Source: Burkholderiales bacterium
GTDB lineage: Bacteria; Pseudomonadota; Gammaproteobacteria; Burkholderiales; Burkholderiaceae_E
Assembly: GCA_029977705.1 (NCBI GenBank)
Contig: JAPOKJ010000015.1
Coordinates: 1-64,000 of the forward strand
DNA length: 64,000 nucleotides
Direction of reading: 5' to 3'
Shown here: positions 18,717 to 27,590 of the stretch, piece after piece
Position numbering within the stretch: the first letter of the stretch is position 1
How the letters are laid out: every line of letters starts with the position of its first letter
The notes under the pieces: generated by a model
The model's database searches: none
Told to the model about the DNA's origin: nothing
What the model saw: only the letters and a program-made list of their open reading frames with translations
Program-made: the position numbers and the translations under genes

Positions 18717-19531
18717 AGCGTCTGGGCCTTGATGTCGAACAGGCGGCGCATGGCCTCGCCGATGTAATTGATCGCCAGGGAGGCGCTGAACATCCACAGC
18801 GCGGGGATGAAGACCGCCAGTGGCGCCTCGATCAGGTTGGGCCGCTCGGTGGCGATCATGCCGCCCCAGCTGGGTGCGGGCGGACGCACCGACAGGCCCA
18901 GAAAACCAAGTGCCGCCTCGGCGAGCACGGCCACGCCCAGCATCACCACCGCGTAAGAGAGCAGGGCGGGCATCAGGTTGGGCAGCACCTCGCGCCACAG
19001 CACGCGCAGCGTCGGAGCCCCCAGCACCTGTGCCGCCAGCACGAATTCGCGCTGGCGCAGGGTCAGGGTGTTGGCCCTTGCAATGCGCGCAAAGGCGGGA
19101 ATGAAGATGACGCCGATCGCCAGGGTCACGTTGGTCACGCTGGGCCCGAGACTGGAGACCAGCGCGATCGCCAGGATGATGCCCGGAAAGCACAGCATCA
19201 CCGTCATCACACCCATGATGAGGCGGTCGCTCCAGCGCCCGAAAAAGCCGGCCACCAGCCCGAGGGCACCGCCGGCCAGCAGGCCGATCGTGACGCTGCC
19301 CAGGGCCACGGTCAGCGACACGCGGGTGCCCCAGATCAGGCGAGAGAGCACGCTGCGGCCGAGCGAGTCGGTGCCCAACCAGTGTTCGGTGCCGGGCGCG
19401 GCGAGCACGGCCAGCAGGTCGCCGTCCTCGGGGGCCGGCAGTCCCAGCCAGGGGGCGGCAATGGCCAGCACGACCAGCAGCGCCAGCCAGGCCAGTGCCA
19501 GCCACAGGCCGAAGCGGTGTTCACGACGCAT
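18713..19531 (-). CDS. Dipeptide/oligopeptide ABC transporter permease (DppC-like)
   Basis: A 272-aa permease with an N-terminal helix (FGLWLALAWLALLVVLAIAA), the HWLGTDSLGRSVLSRLIWGT block typical of DppC/OppC/NikC and about six membrane segments in total. The EAA-type loop is near REFVLAAQVLGAPTLRVLWREVLPN. It overlaps the DppB-like gene by 11 nt and the downstream ATPase by 4 nt. With DppB it forms the membrane channel. Confidence 0.93.
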
Positions 19532-20489
19532 CGGCCACCCTCGCGCGCGGATCGATCAGCACATAGACCAGGTCGACCGCCAGATTGATCAGCACGAAGG
19601 CCACGGCGATCACCAGCACCACGCCCTGGATCACGAACTGGTCATGCTGGTAGACCGCATTGACGAGCATTTGTCCGATGCCCGGGATGGCGAACAGGGT
19701 TTCGATGATGACGGCACCGCCGACCAGCCGCCCCAGGTTGATGCCGACCACGGTGACCAGGGACAGCGAGGACGGTCGCAGCGCATGGCCGAAGAGGATG
19801 TCGCGCACCGCCAGGCCCTTGGCCCGAGCCACCAGGATGAAGTCCTGTTGCAGCGTGGCGATCATGTCGGCGCGCAGCAGTCGCATGTACACCGGAAATT
19901 CGGCCAGGGCCATGGTCATCGCCGGCAGCATCATGGCGTGCAGGTTGCCCCACAGCCCTTCGCTCACCGGCTGATAGCCCGAGGCTGGAAACCAGCCCAG
20001 GGCCACCGAGAACAGGTAGATCAGCACGATGCCCTTGACGAAGGCAGGCAGCGACAGCAGGCCGATCGAGAGGGCACCGAGCAGCGAATCGGCCTTGCTG
20101 TGGCTTCGATAGGCGGCGTAGATGCCGGCGGGCACAGCCATCATCAAGGCCAGGCATTGGGTGATCAGGATCAGCTCGATGGTCACCGGCAGGCGTTGCC
20201 CGATCATCAGGGCAATGCTCTCGCGGGTCTTGTAGGAGCGCCCCAGATCGCCCTGCATCGCCTTGCCCAGCCAGTCGAGGTAGCGCACATGGACCGGGCG
20301 GTCCAGGCCCAGTTCGGTCCGCAGGGCCGCCAGATCTTCCTGGGTGGCGCTCTCGCCCAGGATGGCCACCGCCGCATCGCCGGGCAGGATGCCGGTGATG
20401 GCGAAGGTCAGGGCGGTGGCGGCCAGCAGCACCGCCACCAGGGTCAGCACCTGGCGGCCCAGCCGCCTCAGCCAGGATGACAGGCCCAT
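19521..20489 (-). CDS. Dipeptide/oligopeptide ABC transporter permease (DppB-like)
   Basis: A 322-aa permease. The N-terminal helix LVAVLLAATALTFAITGILPGDAA and the block DRPVHVRYLDWLGKAMQGDLGRSY are diagnostic of DppB/OppB/NikB. The EAA loop is at about YMRLLRADMIATLQQDFILVA and ARAKGL. Six hydrophobic helices are expected. The gene starts only 4 nt after the receptor gene. The C-terminus ends with DLVYVLIDPRAR, the usual family ending. Confidence 0.93.
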   Translation of the reverse strand: MGLSSWLRRLGRQVLTLVAVLLAATALTFAITGILPGDAAVAILGESATQEDLAALRTELGLDRPVHVRYLDWLGKAMQGDLGRSYKTRESIALMIGQRLPVTIELILITQCLALMMAVPAGIYAAYRSHSKADSLLGALSIGLLSLPAFVKGIVLIYLFSVALGWFPASGYQPVSEGLWGNLHAMMLPAMTMALAEFPVYMRLLRADMIATLQQDFILVARAKGLAVRDILFGHALRPSSLSLVTVVGINLGRLVGGAVIIETLFAIPGIGQMLVNAVYQHDQFVIQGVVLVIAVAFVLINLAVDLVYVLIDPRARVADAS

Positions 20490-20493
20490 CGGC

Positions 20494-22038
20494 TCAGCGC
20501 TCTTTCCAGACGGAGCGCACCCGGATCAGACCGTCGGGCACGGTTTCAACGCCGCGGATGTTGGCGCCCATCAGGCTGTAGTTGTTGAAATAGGACGTGA
20601 ACAGATAGGGCAGGTCGCGCGCCAGCAGGTTGCTCACCTGTCGATAGATCTTGACGCGCTCGGCCGGATCCATGGTGGCGCGGCCGGCATCGAGCAGGCG
20701 ATCCATCTCGGCATTGTTGTAGCCGGTGCGGTTTGAGCTGCCCTTGGAGTGGAAGAACATGTAGACGCAGCGGTCCGGATCGATGCCGCCCTGCCAGCGA
20801 TAGCCCATCACCTGGTACTGGCGCAATCCGGCGGTCCGCACCAGCTGCACGCCCTCGTAGGGCGTGATCTCGGTTTCGATGCCGACCTTTTTCCACATCT
20901 GCTGCACCAGCTGTGCGGACAATTGCGACAGCGGACGCGAATCGGAGGCGAACTTGAGCTTGACCGGCTTGCCGTACTCGGCCAGCAGCTTCTTGGCGCG
21001 GGCCGGATCGTATTTCGGGTAGCCATCGACCTGTTCGTGGGCCGCCAGACCCGAGCCGAACGGCGTGTTCGCGACCTTGGCGATCCCCTTGCTCAGCACC
21101 TTGCTCAGCGCGTCACGATCCAGTGCATGGGCCATGGCCTGACGCACCCGCGGGTCCGAGACATCGGGCTGGTCCAGGTTGATCATCAGGAAGGTCGTGC
21201 CCAGACTGCCCGGGTCGTGGATCACCAGCTTCTTGTTGCTGCGCGCCTCGACCACTTCCTTGGCCGGCGAATTCATGGCGATGTCCAGATTGCCGGCCTT
21301 CAGGCTGGCGATGCGGGTCTGTTCGTCGGGCATGGGGCGCAGCACCACCTCATCCAGGTGCACCGGCCCTTTCCAGTAACTGCTGTTGCGCGTGAACACC
21401 ACTTGCGAGCCGCGCCGCCATTCCTTGAAGACAAACGGTCCGGTGCCCACCGGATTGGCCATGAATTGCTCGCCGTGTTTCTTGACGGCCGTGGGCGAGA
21501 CGATCATGCCCGAGGTGTCGGCCAGCACCGCCAGGAACTGTGCCGAGGGCGCTTTCATGCGGAAGGTCAGGTCGTGACTGCCATTGGCTTCGATGGCGGC
21601 AATGCCGGCCAGGTCGGAGGCCCAGCGGTAGCGCGACTTCGGATCCATCAGCCGCTTGAAGTGCTCGATCACCGCCTGCGCGTCGCAGGGCGTGTCATCG
21701 TGGAACTTCACGCCCTTGCGCAGGCTCAGCTTGAACCAGGTGGCATCGGGAGCAGCCTCGAATTTCTCGGCCAGGTGCGGTTGCAGCTTGCCCTTGGCAT
21801 CGATGTCGAGCAGGGTGTCAAAGACGGTGATGCCGGCCTGCTTGTCATTGAACGAGGCGATGGCCAGGGGATCGATGCCGGCGACATCGACTTCCAGCGC
21901 GATGCTCAGCGAGCCGCCGCGTTTCGGGCTCTGTGCGGCAACCGGCGCCTGGCCCACGGCAAGCCCGAGCAGGGGCAGACTGGCCAGACGGGTCGCCGCG
22001 CGGCGCCGGGCCGGCCGGCGCGGGGTGTTGGTGTTCAC
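20494..22038 (-). CDS. Dipeptide/oligopeptide ABC transporter substrate-binding protein (DppA-like)
   Basis: A 514-aa periplasmic receptor of family 5. The leader (RRPARRRAATRLASLPLLGL, ending near AAQS) is rich in arginines, so Tat export is possible. Mature motifs include GGSLSIALEVDVAGIDPLA, LAEKFEAAPDATWFKLSLRKGVKFHDDTPCDAQAV and HDLTFRMKAPSAQFL. I chose GTG 22038 because GAGGAG lies at the right distance before it; an ATG at 22056 would add six residues. It is the promoter-proximal gene of the operon and sets substrate specificity, which may be peptides or another amino compound. Confidence 0.9.
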   Translation of the reverse strand: MNTNTPRRPARRRAATRLASLPLLGLAVGQAPVAAQSPKRGGSLSIALEVDVAGIDPLAIASFNDKQAGITVFDTLLDIDAKGKLQPHLAEKFEAAPDATWFKLSLRKGVKFHDDTPCDAQAVIEHFKRLMDPKSRYRWASDLAGIAAIEANGSHDLTFRMKAPSAQFLAVLADTSGMIVSPTAVKKHGEQFMANPVGTGPFVFKEWRRGSQVVFTRNSSYWKGPVHLDEVVLRPMPDEQTRIASLKAGNLDIAMNSPAKEVVEARSNKKLVIHDPGSLGTTFLMINLDQPDVSDPRVRQAMAHALDRDALSKVLSKGIAKVANTPFGSGLAAHEQVDGYPKYDPARAKKLLAEYGKPVKLKFASDSRPLSQLSAQLVQQMWKKVGIETEITPYEGVQLVRTAGLRQYQVMGYRWQGGIDPDRCVYMFFHSKGSSNRTGYNNAEMDRLLDAGRATMDPAERVKIYRQVSNLLARDLPYLFTSYFNNYSLMGANIRGVETVPDGLIRVRSVWKER

Positions 22039-22166
22039 TGGTGGCTCCTCGGTCATTGTTGTGATGAAACCTCTTCGGGCCCATGCGGGGCCAAGACTAA
22101 TTCATGCCCTGTGCACCAGCAAGGCCGCTTTTCAGCAAGTGAACCGTGGCCGACACTTTTGCGTGG

Positions 22167-22955
22167 TCATTCTTCTTCGAGCGCCTTGGCCGGGGTGCCG
22201 ACGGTCACGCCACCGTCGACGACGATCGTCTGACCGGTCAGGAAGCTGCCCGCACGCGAAGCCATATAGATCGCGGTGCCGGCAATCTCGTCGGGCTCGC
22301 CGATGCGCTGCAGCGGGGAGTCCTTGGTGCGCTTCTTGAGCATGGCCGGGTTGCTCCACAGGGCCTTGGCGAAATCGGTCTTGACCAGACCCGGTGCAAT
22401 GCAGTTGGCACGGATGCCGCGCGGTCCCCATTCCACCGCGATGTTGCGCACCAGTTGCATGTCGGCGGCCTTGGACAGGCCGTATACGCCAAGTGTGGGC
22501 GAGCCGCGCAGGCCACCTATCGAGGACACCACGATCACCGAGGCGTCACCCTTGTCGACCATGTGCGGGATCGCCATGTTGCTGAGCCAGAAATTGCTGC
22601 GCACGTTGGCGCCCATGATCCGGTCATAGGCTTCGTCAGGACAGTCGGCGGCCGGTCCGAAGTAGGGATTGACGGCGGCATTGCAGACCAGCACATCGAT
22701 CGTTCCCCAGGTAGCCACGGTCTTGTCGACTAGGTTCTTCAGCGCCGCCTTGTCGGAGATGTTGCAGGGGATGACGATCGCCTCGCCGCCGGCATCGCGG
22801 ATCTCCTTGGCCACCAGTTCGCAGGCGTCCGCCTTGCGGCTTGAGACCACCACCTTGGCGCCGTGCTCGGCCATCCGGATGGCGATGGCCTTGCCGATGC
22901 CCTTGCTGGAACCGGTGACGATGCAGACTTTGCCTTTCAGATCGAACAAGGACAT
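22167..22955 (-). CDS. Short-chain dehydrogenase/reductase (SDR)
   Basis: A 262-aa classical SDR. The cofactor site TGSSKGIG is at 14-21, the NAA motif is CNAAVNPY, and the catalytic residues are Ser in VVSSIGG and the Tyr-X3-Lys of YGLSK. The C-terminal VDGGVTVG is also typical. The N-terminal SLFDLKGKVCIVTGSSKGIG resembles SDRs linked to acyl-CoA or alcohol oxidation, but substrate is not predictable. The ATG at 22955 follows GGAG; the longer reading to 22997 adds 14 non-conserved residues. The gene lies upstream of the dipeptide operon on the same strand with a 128-nt gap, so it may be separately transcribed. Confidence 0.9.
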   Translation of the reverse strand: MSLFDLKGKVCIVTGSSKGIGKAIAIRMAEHGAKVVVSSRKADACELVAKEIRDAGGEAIVIPCNISDKAALKNLVDKTVATWGTIDVLVCNAAVNPYFGPAADCPDEAYDRIMGANVRSNFWLSNMAIPHMVDKGDASVIVVSSIGGLRGSPTLGVYGLSKAADMQLVRNIAVEWGPRGIRANCIAPGLVKTDFAKALWSNPAMLKKRTKDSPLQRIGEPDEIAGTAIYMASRAGSFLTGQTIVVDGGVTVGTPAKALEEE

Positions 22956-23143
22956 GGGGAGCTCCGTGAAGATGGGGATGGGGTGATGAGGCAGCATACG
23001 CCCGTCGCTGCAATCACGGTGCCGGGCAGGGCCGGCTGCGAAACCATGCCGCGCCCCTGGTGCCCGTCGGAATTAACATGGACTTTTCGTGGCCGGCCTG
23101 CCGCGCGCTTGCGGGCTCGCCGGACATCTACCCCGGAGGATCG

Positions 23144-24241
23144 ATGAAACGCCTTGCTCTTTGCATTTTCGCGGCGACGCTGTCGGGCCTGTCATGTGTA
23201 CAGGCGCAGCCGGCCCGCTCTTACGATGACCTGGCCGCGGCCCAGGCCCAGGCCAATGCCCGTCCCGGTGCGCGCCACTCGCCGTCCCAGACCAGCCCGG
23301 TCCCCACGGTCGAGGTCAGCCCGCAGATGCAAGGCCTGATCGGAGGGCCGTACCCGCCGCACTTCAATGCCGCGCCCAAGGATGCGCAGGCCTGGAAGGA
23401 CCTGATCAACCAGCGCGCCCAGGTCACGATCAATGCCCTGCCCGGCCTGAAGGCCAAGATGGGGGTGAGCGTCGAGTCCGTCACCCTGGGCGGTGTGAAA
23501 GCCTTCATCGTGACGCCACAGGCGCTGCGGCCGGAAAATGCCAACCGGCTCCTGATGCATATCCATGGCGGTGGCTACGTCTTCGGTCCGGGCGAGTCGG
23601 CCCTGCCTGAAGCGATCCTGCTGGCCAGCTTCGGCGGCTACAAGGTGGTGTCGGTGGACTATCGCATGCCGCCGGATTTCCCCTACCCGGCCGCGATGGA
23701 CGATGCCATGGCGGTGTGGCGCGAACTGCTCAAGACCCACAAGGCGGCCAACATGGCCGTATTCGGCACGTCCACCGGGGGCGCGATGACGCTGGCCCTG
23801 GTGCTGCGTGCCAAGGCCGAAGGCGTGCCCCTGCCCGCTGCGATTGCGCCGGGCACCCCCTGGTCCGATATCGACAAGATTGGCGATACCTACAAGACCA
23901 ACGAATGGATCGACAACGTGCTGGTCACCTGGGATGGCTGGCTGGGTCGCGCGGCGCTGCTGTACGCCAATGGCCGCGACCTGAAGGATCCGCAGCTGTC
24001 CCCGATCTACGGAGACTTTTCAGGATTTCCCCCGACCATCCTCACCTCCGGGACGCGCGACCTTTTCCTGTCCAATACGGTGCGCACCCACCGCAAGCTG
24101 CGTCGTGCCGGCGTCGTTGCAGACCTGAACGTGTACGAGGGGCAGTCGCATGCCCAGTATGGGTTCAACCCGGACGCTCCCGAGACCCGCGAGGCCTTCA
24201 CCGATATCGCCCGGTTCTTCGACCGCTACCTGGGCCGCTGA
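23144..24241 (+). CDS. Secreted alpha/beta hydrolase (HSL/fold-3 type)
   Basis: A 365-aa exported hydrolase with a signal peptide (MKRLALCIFAATLSGLSCVQA). The oxyanion motif HGGG is at 141-144 (HIHGGGYVFG). The nucleophile is Ser210 in FGTSTGGAM, where the usual GDSAGG reads GTSTGG. An acid in TRDLFLSN and His336 (GQSHAQYGF) complete a plausible triad. Hormone-sensitive-lipase-type esterases act on short acyl esters or lactones; export suggests a periplasmic or external substrate. The ATG at 23144 follows GGAGGATCG, a strong ribosome site. It stands alone between a divergent SDR and trhP. Confidence 0.87.
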   Translation: MKRLALCIFAATLSGLSCVQAQPARSYDDLAAAQAQANARPGARHSPSQTSPVPTVEVSPQMQGLIGGPYPPHFNAAPKDAQAWKDLINQRAQVTINALPGLKAKMGVSVESVTLGGVKAFIVTPQALRPENANRLLMHIHGGGYVFGPGESALPEAILLASFGGYKVVSVDYRMPPDFPYPAAMDDAMAVWRELLKTHKAANMAVFGTSTGGAMTLALVLRAKAEGVPLPAAIAPGTPWSDIDKIGDTYKTNEWIDNVLVTWDGWLGRAALLYANGRDLKDPQLSPIYGDFSGFPPTILTSGTRDLFLSNTVRTHRKLRRAGVVADLNVYEGQSHAQYGFNPDAPETREAFTDIARFFDRYLGR

Positions 24242-24303
24242 CGGCGCCTGCCCGCGTCAGGTGCAGCGGGGGGCTGTCCCCGGGCTGGCGTATCCTTGCC
24301 CCC

Positions 24304-25683
24304 ATGATGCCCAAAGCCCCCGAACTGCTGCTGCCCGCCGGCTCCCTGGCGCGCATGCGCGCCGCCTTCGACTACGGCGCCGACGCCGTCTATGCGGGCC
24401 AGCCGCGCTACTCCCTGCGCGCCCGCAACAACGAGTTCCGTCTCGAGCAGATCGGGCAGGGCATCGCGGAGGCTCATGCCCGTGGCCGCAAGTTCTTTGT
24501 CACCTCGAACCTGCTGCCGCACAACGACAAGGTGCGTACCTATCTGCGCGACATCGAGCCGGTCATCGCCATGAGGCCCGATGCCCTCATCATGGCCGAT
24601 CCCGGCCTGATCTCGATGGTGCTGGAGAAATGGCCCGATACCGCGATCCACCTGTCGGTACAGGCCAATACCCTCAACTGGGCGTCGGTGAAGTTCTGGC
24701 AGAAGGTCGGCATCCGGCGCATCATCCTGTCGCGCGAACTGAGCCTGGATGAGATCGAGAAGATCCGCCAGGAGTGCCCTGACATCGAACTCGAGGTGTT
24801 CGTGCACGGGGCGCTGTGCATCGCCTACTCGGGGCGCTGCCTGTTGTCGGGCTATTTCAATCATCGCGACCCCAACCAGGGCACCTGCACCAATGCCTGC
24901 CGCTGGAACTACACGCCCAGTGCCGCCAGCGAGCTCAACGATGCTGGCGAAGTCCAGCCCCTGCGGCTGGAAGGGGACTTCAGTTTCCAGCAGGCGCAGC
25001 GCCAGGCCGAGCAGGGCTTTTCGGCCTGCGGCGATGTGGCGCGGCACCCGGCTGCCGACCAGGTCTACCTGCTCGAGGAACGGGAGCGACCGGGCGAGCT
25101 GATGCCGGTGATGGAAGACGAGCATGGCACCTACATTCTCAACAGCAAGGATTTGCGGGCCGTCGAGCATGTGGCGCGTCTGGTGCAGATGGGGGTCGAT
25201 TCGCTCAAGATCGAAGGGCGTACCAAGAGCCAGTACTATGTCTCGCGCACCGCCCAGGTGTATCGGCGCGCCATCGATGATGCGGTGGCGGGGCGTCCCT
25301 TCAACCCGGCCCTGATCAGCGAACTCGAGGGTCTGGCCAACCGGGGCTATACCGCCGGCTTTCTCGAGCGTCGACCGAGCCAGGACTATCAGAACTACGA
25401 GCGCGGCCATTCCAGCTCGCAGGTCAGCCAGTTCGTGGGGCAGGTCAAGGCGGTCCGTGATGGCTGGGCGCAGGTCGAAACCAAGAACCGCTTCCAGGTC
25501 GGCGACACGCTGGAGGTGATCCATCCGGCCGGAAACCGGGTGATGCAATTGTCCGAGATGAAGGGCGATCAGGGCGAACCCCTGCAGGTGGCGCCCGGCA
25601 GTCCCCTGCTGGTCTGGATCCCCCTGGCAGGACCGGCCGAGGGGGCCTTGCTGGCTCGCCGGCTGAACGCCGCCGTTTCTTGA
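24304..25683 (+). CDS. trhP: U32 peptidase-family tRNA hydroxylation protein TrhP (YegQ)
   Basis: A 459-aa protein close in length to E. coli YegQ (453 aa). It carries the family signature EVFVHGALCIAYSGRCLLSG, followed by YFNHRDPNQGTCTNACRW, with the conserved cysteines that hold an Fe-S cluster. E. coli TrhP makes 5-hydroxyuridine at tRNA position 34 from prephenate-derived chemistry. The N-terminal start KAPELLLPAGSLARMRAAFD also matches. Either ATG at 24304 or 24307 can initiate. It is a housekeeping RNA-modification gene with no obvious link to its neighbours. Confidence 0.9.
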   Translation: MMPKAPELLLPAGSLARMRAAFDYGADAVYAGQPRYSLRARNNEFRLEQIGQGIAEAHARGRKFFVTSNLLPHNDKVRTYLRDIEPVIAMRPDALIMADPGLISMVLEKWPDTAIHLSVQANTLNWASVKFWQKVGIRRIILSRELSLDEIEKIRQECPDIELEVFVHGALCIAYSGRCLLSGYFNHRDPNQGTCTNACRWNYTPSAASELNDAGEVQPLRLEGDFSFQQAQRQAEQGFSACGDVARHPAADQVYLLEERERPGELMPVMEDEHGTYILNSKDLRAVEHVARLVQMGVDSLKIEGRTKSQYYVSRTAQVYRRAIDDAVAGRPFNPALISELEGLANRGYTAGFLERRPSQDYQNYERGHSSSQVSQFVGQVKAVRDGWAQVETKNRFQVGDTLEVIHPAGNRVMQLSEMKGDQGEPLQVAPGSPLLVWIPLAGPAEGALLARRLNAAVS

Positions 25684-25769
25684 TCTGGCGCAACACGGAG
25701 CGGCCTGGCCGATCCTAAGCTGACAGCTTTGGCAGGCAGGCCCGGCCTGCCCACTTTGCTGGAGCCCCC

Positions 25770-26291
25770 GTGCGCGAACTTCTCTGGTCCGATGCCTTGT
25801 CGCTGGACATGCCGGCGATGGATGACACCCATCGCGAATTCGTTGATCTGCTGGCCCTGGTGCACCATGCCAACGACGAGGGCATCGTCGCCTGCTGGTC
25901 GCAGCTGGTTGAGCACACCCAGGAACATTTCGACCGCGAGGATGCCTGGATGCAGCAGACGGCCTATGCCACCGGCAACTGCCACGCGATGCAGCATCAG
26001 GTGGTGCTGCAGGTGATGCGTGAAGTCCTGCGTCGTGGCCGGGAGGGTGATGTGGCCATCGTGCGCCAGATTGCGGACGAGCTCGCGCTCTGGTTCCCGG
26101 AACATGCCCAGTCCATGGACGCCGCGCTGTCCTTTCATCTGCGCAGTGTCGATTTCGATCCGGTGACCGGGCGGGTGCGCAACCCCGCAGCACTGCCCGA
26201 GCAAGCGATCACGGGTTGCGGCGGCGCCAGCTGCTCGCCGGCAGGACCGCATTCCGGAACCGTGGAGGCGCAGGCCGCGCGGAGTCCCTAG
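25770..26291 (+). CDS. Bacteriohemerythrin
   Basis: A 173-aa di-iron oxygen-binding protein. The metal ligands are visible in the canonical order: His21, His53, Glu57, His72, His76, His112 and Asp117, with spacings from His53 onward identical to the well-studied bacteriohemerythrins. It is cytoplasmic and probably stores or senses O2 or NO, or supplies oxygen to oxygenases. The start is a GTG at 25770. The last 40 or so residues (after SVDFDPVTG) are a Pro/Ala/Cys-containing tail not needed for the fold. It lies between trhP and a separate catabolic cluster. Confidence 0.9.
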   Translation: MRELLWSDALSLDMPAMDDTHREFVDLLALVHHANDEGIVACWSQLVEHTQEHFDREDAWMQQTAYATGNCHAMQHQVVLQVMREVLRRGREGDVAIVRQIADELALWFPEHAQSMDAALSFHLRSVDFDPVTGRVRNPAALPEQAITGCGGASCSPAGPHSGTVEAQAARSP

Positions 26292-26330
26292 CATTGGGGG
26301 TTTCCCCTCTTGCGCGAAAGGATCCGCCCC

Positions 26331-26708
26331 ATGAACCGTGACGCCTTCGAAAAAGGCCTGAAGACGCGCCGTGAGGTGCTCGGCCCCGAGTATGTCGATG
26401 CCGCCATCAAGAACGCCGACGCCTTCAACCAGCCGATGCAGGAGCTGGTCACCGAATACTGCTGGAACGAGATCTGGAACCGCCCCGGGCTGGACCGGCG
26501 CACCCGCAGCATCATCAACCTGTCGATGCTGGTGGCGCTGAACCGTCCGCATGAGCTCAAGCTGCATGTGCGTGGCGCGATCAACAACGGCCTGTCCAAG
26601 GACGAGATCCAGGAACTGTTCCTGCAGACGGCGATCTACTGCGGCGTTCCGGCCGCCATCGATGCCTTCCGCAGCGCCAAGGAAGTCTTCAAGGACATGG
26701 GGATCTGA
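26331..26708 (+). CDS. Carboxymuconolactone decarboxylase (CMD)-family protein
   Basis: A 125-aa all-helical protein of the CMD/AhpD-like fold. It shows YCWNEIWNRPGLDRRTRSII, NRPHELKLHVRGAINNGLSK and AIYCGVPAAIDAFR, closest to the PcaC-type (4-carboxymuconolactone decarboxylase) branch. A single Cys in the IYCG segment means it lacks the CxxC of AhpD peroxidases. In the protocatechuate pathway PcaC converts carboxymuconolactone to an enol-lactone, but no other pca gene is nearby, so the true substrate is open. The stop is directly followed by the ATG of the next gene with no gap, marking a tight operon. ATG 26331 follows AAAGGATCCGCCCC. Confidence 0.82.
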   Translation: MNRDAFEKGLKTRREVLGPEYVDAAIKNADAFNQPMQELVTEYCWNEIWNRPGLDRRTRSIINLSMLVALNRPHELKLHVRGAINNGLSKDEIQELFLQTAIYCGVPAAIDAFRSAKEVFKDMGI

Positions 26709-27590
26709 ATGAGCAAGCCGGGCATCGCCTTCATCGGCCTGGGCAAGATGGGCGTGCCGATGGCGCTCAACCTGCTGCGGGCCGGACACGCCGTCGAGGG
26801 GTTTGACCTGAACCCGCAGGCCGCATCGGCCTTTGCCGGCGAGTCGGGGTTCCATCTCGCAGCCTCGGCCCTGGCGGCCGCGCGCCGCCACGCCATCATC
26901 ATCCTGATGCTGCCCGACAGTGCGGTCGTCGATCAGCTGCTGTGGCAGGCACCGGATGGCCTGGCGGCGCACCTGGCAGCGGGCACGCTGCTGATCGACA
27001 TGGGGTCGTCCGACCCGGTACGCTCCCGCGACAACGCGGCGCGCCTGCAGGCGCAGGGCGTGGCCTTCGTCGATGCGCCCGTCTCGGGGGGCGTCAAGCG
27101 CGCGGTCGATGGCAGTCTGGCGATCATGATCGGTGGTGCGGGCGACGATGTGGCGCGCGCCATGCCGGTGCTCGAAGCGATGGGCCGCACCCTCGTCCAT
27201 GTCGGTCAGGCCGGTGCCGGCCACGCGGTCAAGGCCCTCAACAACTATGTCTCGGCCAGTGGCCTGGTGGCCACTTGTGAGGCCTTGGTGGCTGCCGAGA
27301 AATTCGGGGTCGATCCGCATCGGGTCAACCAGGTGTTCAATGCTTCGACCGGCAAGAACAACACCACCGAGCACAAGGTCGAGAACTTCATGCTCTCGGG
27401 CAGCTTCGGATCAGGCTTTGCGCTGGCCCTGATGCGCAAGGACCTGCAGACGGCGCGCGCCTTCATCGAGCGCATGGGCACGGCTGGCGATTTCGCGGAG
27501 GAATGCCTCGACACCTGGGTGCGGGCCGAGCAGGCCCTCGGCCCCGGGGCCGACCACACCGCCATGTTCAAATTCATCAAGGGGCAATGA
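26709..27590 (+). CDS. 3-Hydroxyisobutyrate dehydrogenase-family NAD(P) oxidoreductase
   Basis: A 293-aa beta-hydroxyacid dehydrogenase. The Rossmann motif GLGKMG is at 10-15 and the substrate-site block VDAPVSGGVKRA is present. The catalytic lysine is Lys175 in GHAVKALNNYV, matching the conserved lysine of the family. These enzymes act on 3-hydroxyisobutyrate, tartronate semialdehyde, 2-(hydroxymethyl)glutarate and similar acids. Its ATG follows the CMD stop at once and its own stop overlaps the following ATG by four bases, so it belongs to a packed operon. Confidence 0.9.
   Translation: MSKPGIAFIGLGKMGVPMALNLLRAGHAVEGFDLNPQAASAFAGESGFHLAASALAAARRHAIIILMLPDSAVVDQLLWQAPDGLAAHLAAGTLLIDMGSSDPVRSRDNAARLQAQGVAFVDAPVSGGVKRAVDGSLAIMIGGAGDDVARAMPVLEAMGRTLVHVGQAGAGHAVKALNNYVSASGLVATCEALVAAEKFGVDPHRVNQVFNASTGKNNTTEHKVENFMLSGSFGSGFALALMRKDLQTARAFIERMGTAGDFAEECLDTWVRAEQALGPGADHTAMFKFIKGQ

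Noticed and set aside
18717-19505. Upstream extension of the DppD-like frame by 263 codons
   Set aside because: It coincides with the DppC-like permease in another frame; the GTG at 18716 with a 4-nt overlap is the natural start.
24226-27374. Two long minus-strand frames over trhP, hemerythrin and the CMD/HIBADH genes
   Set aside because: They cross several well-supported genes on the other strand and contain no recognisable domain.
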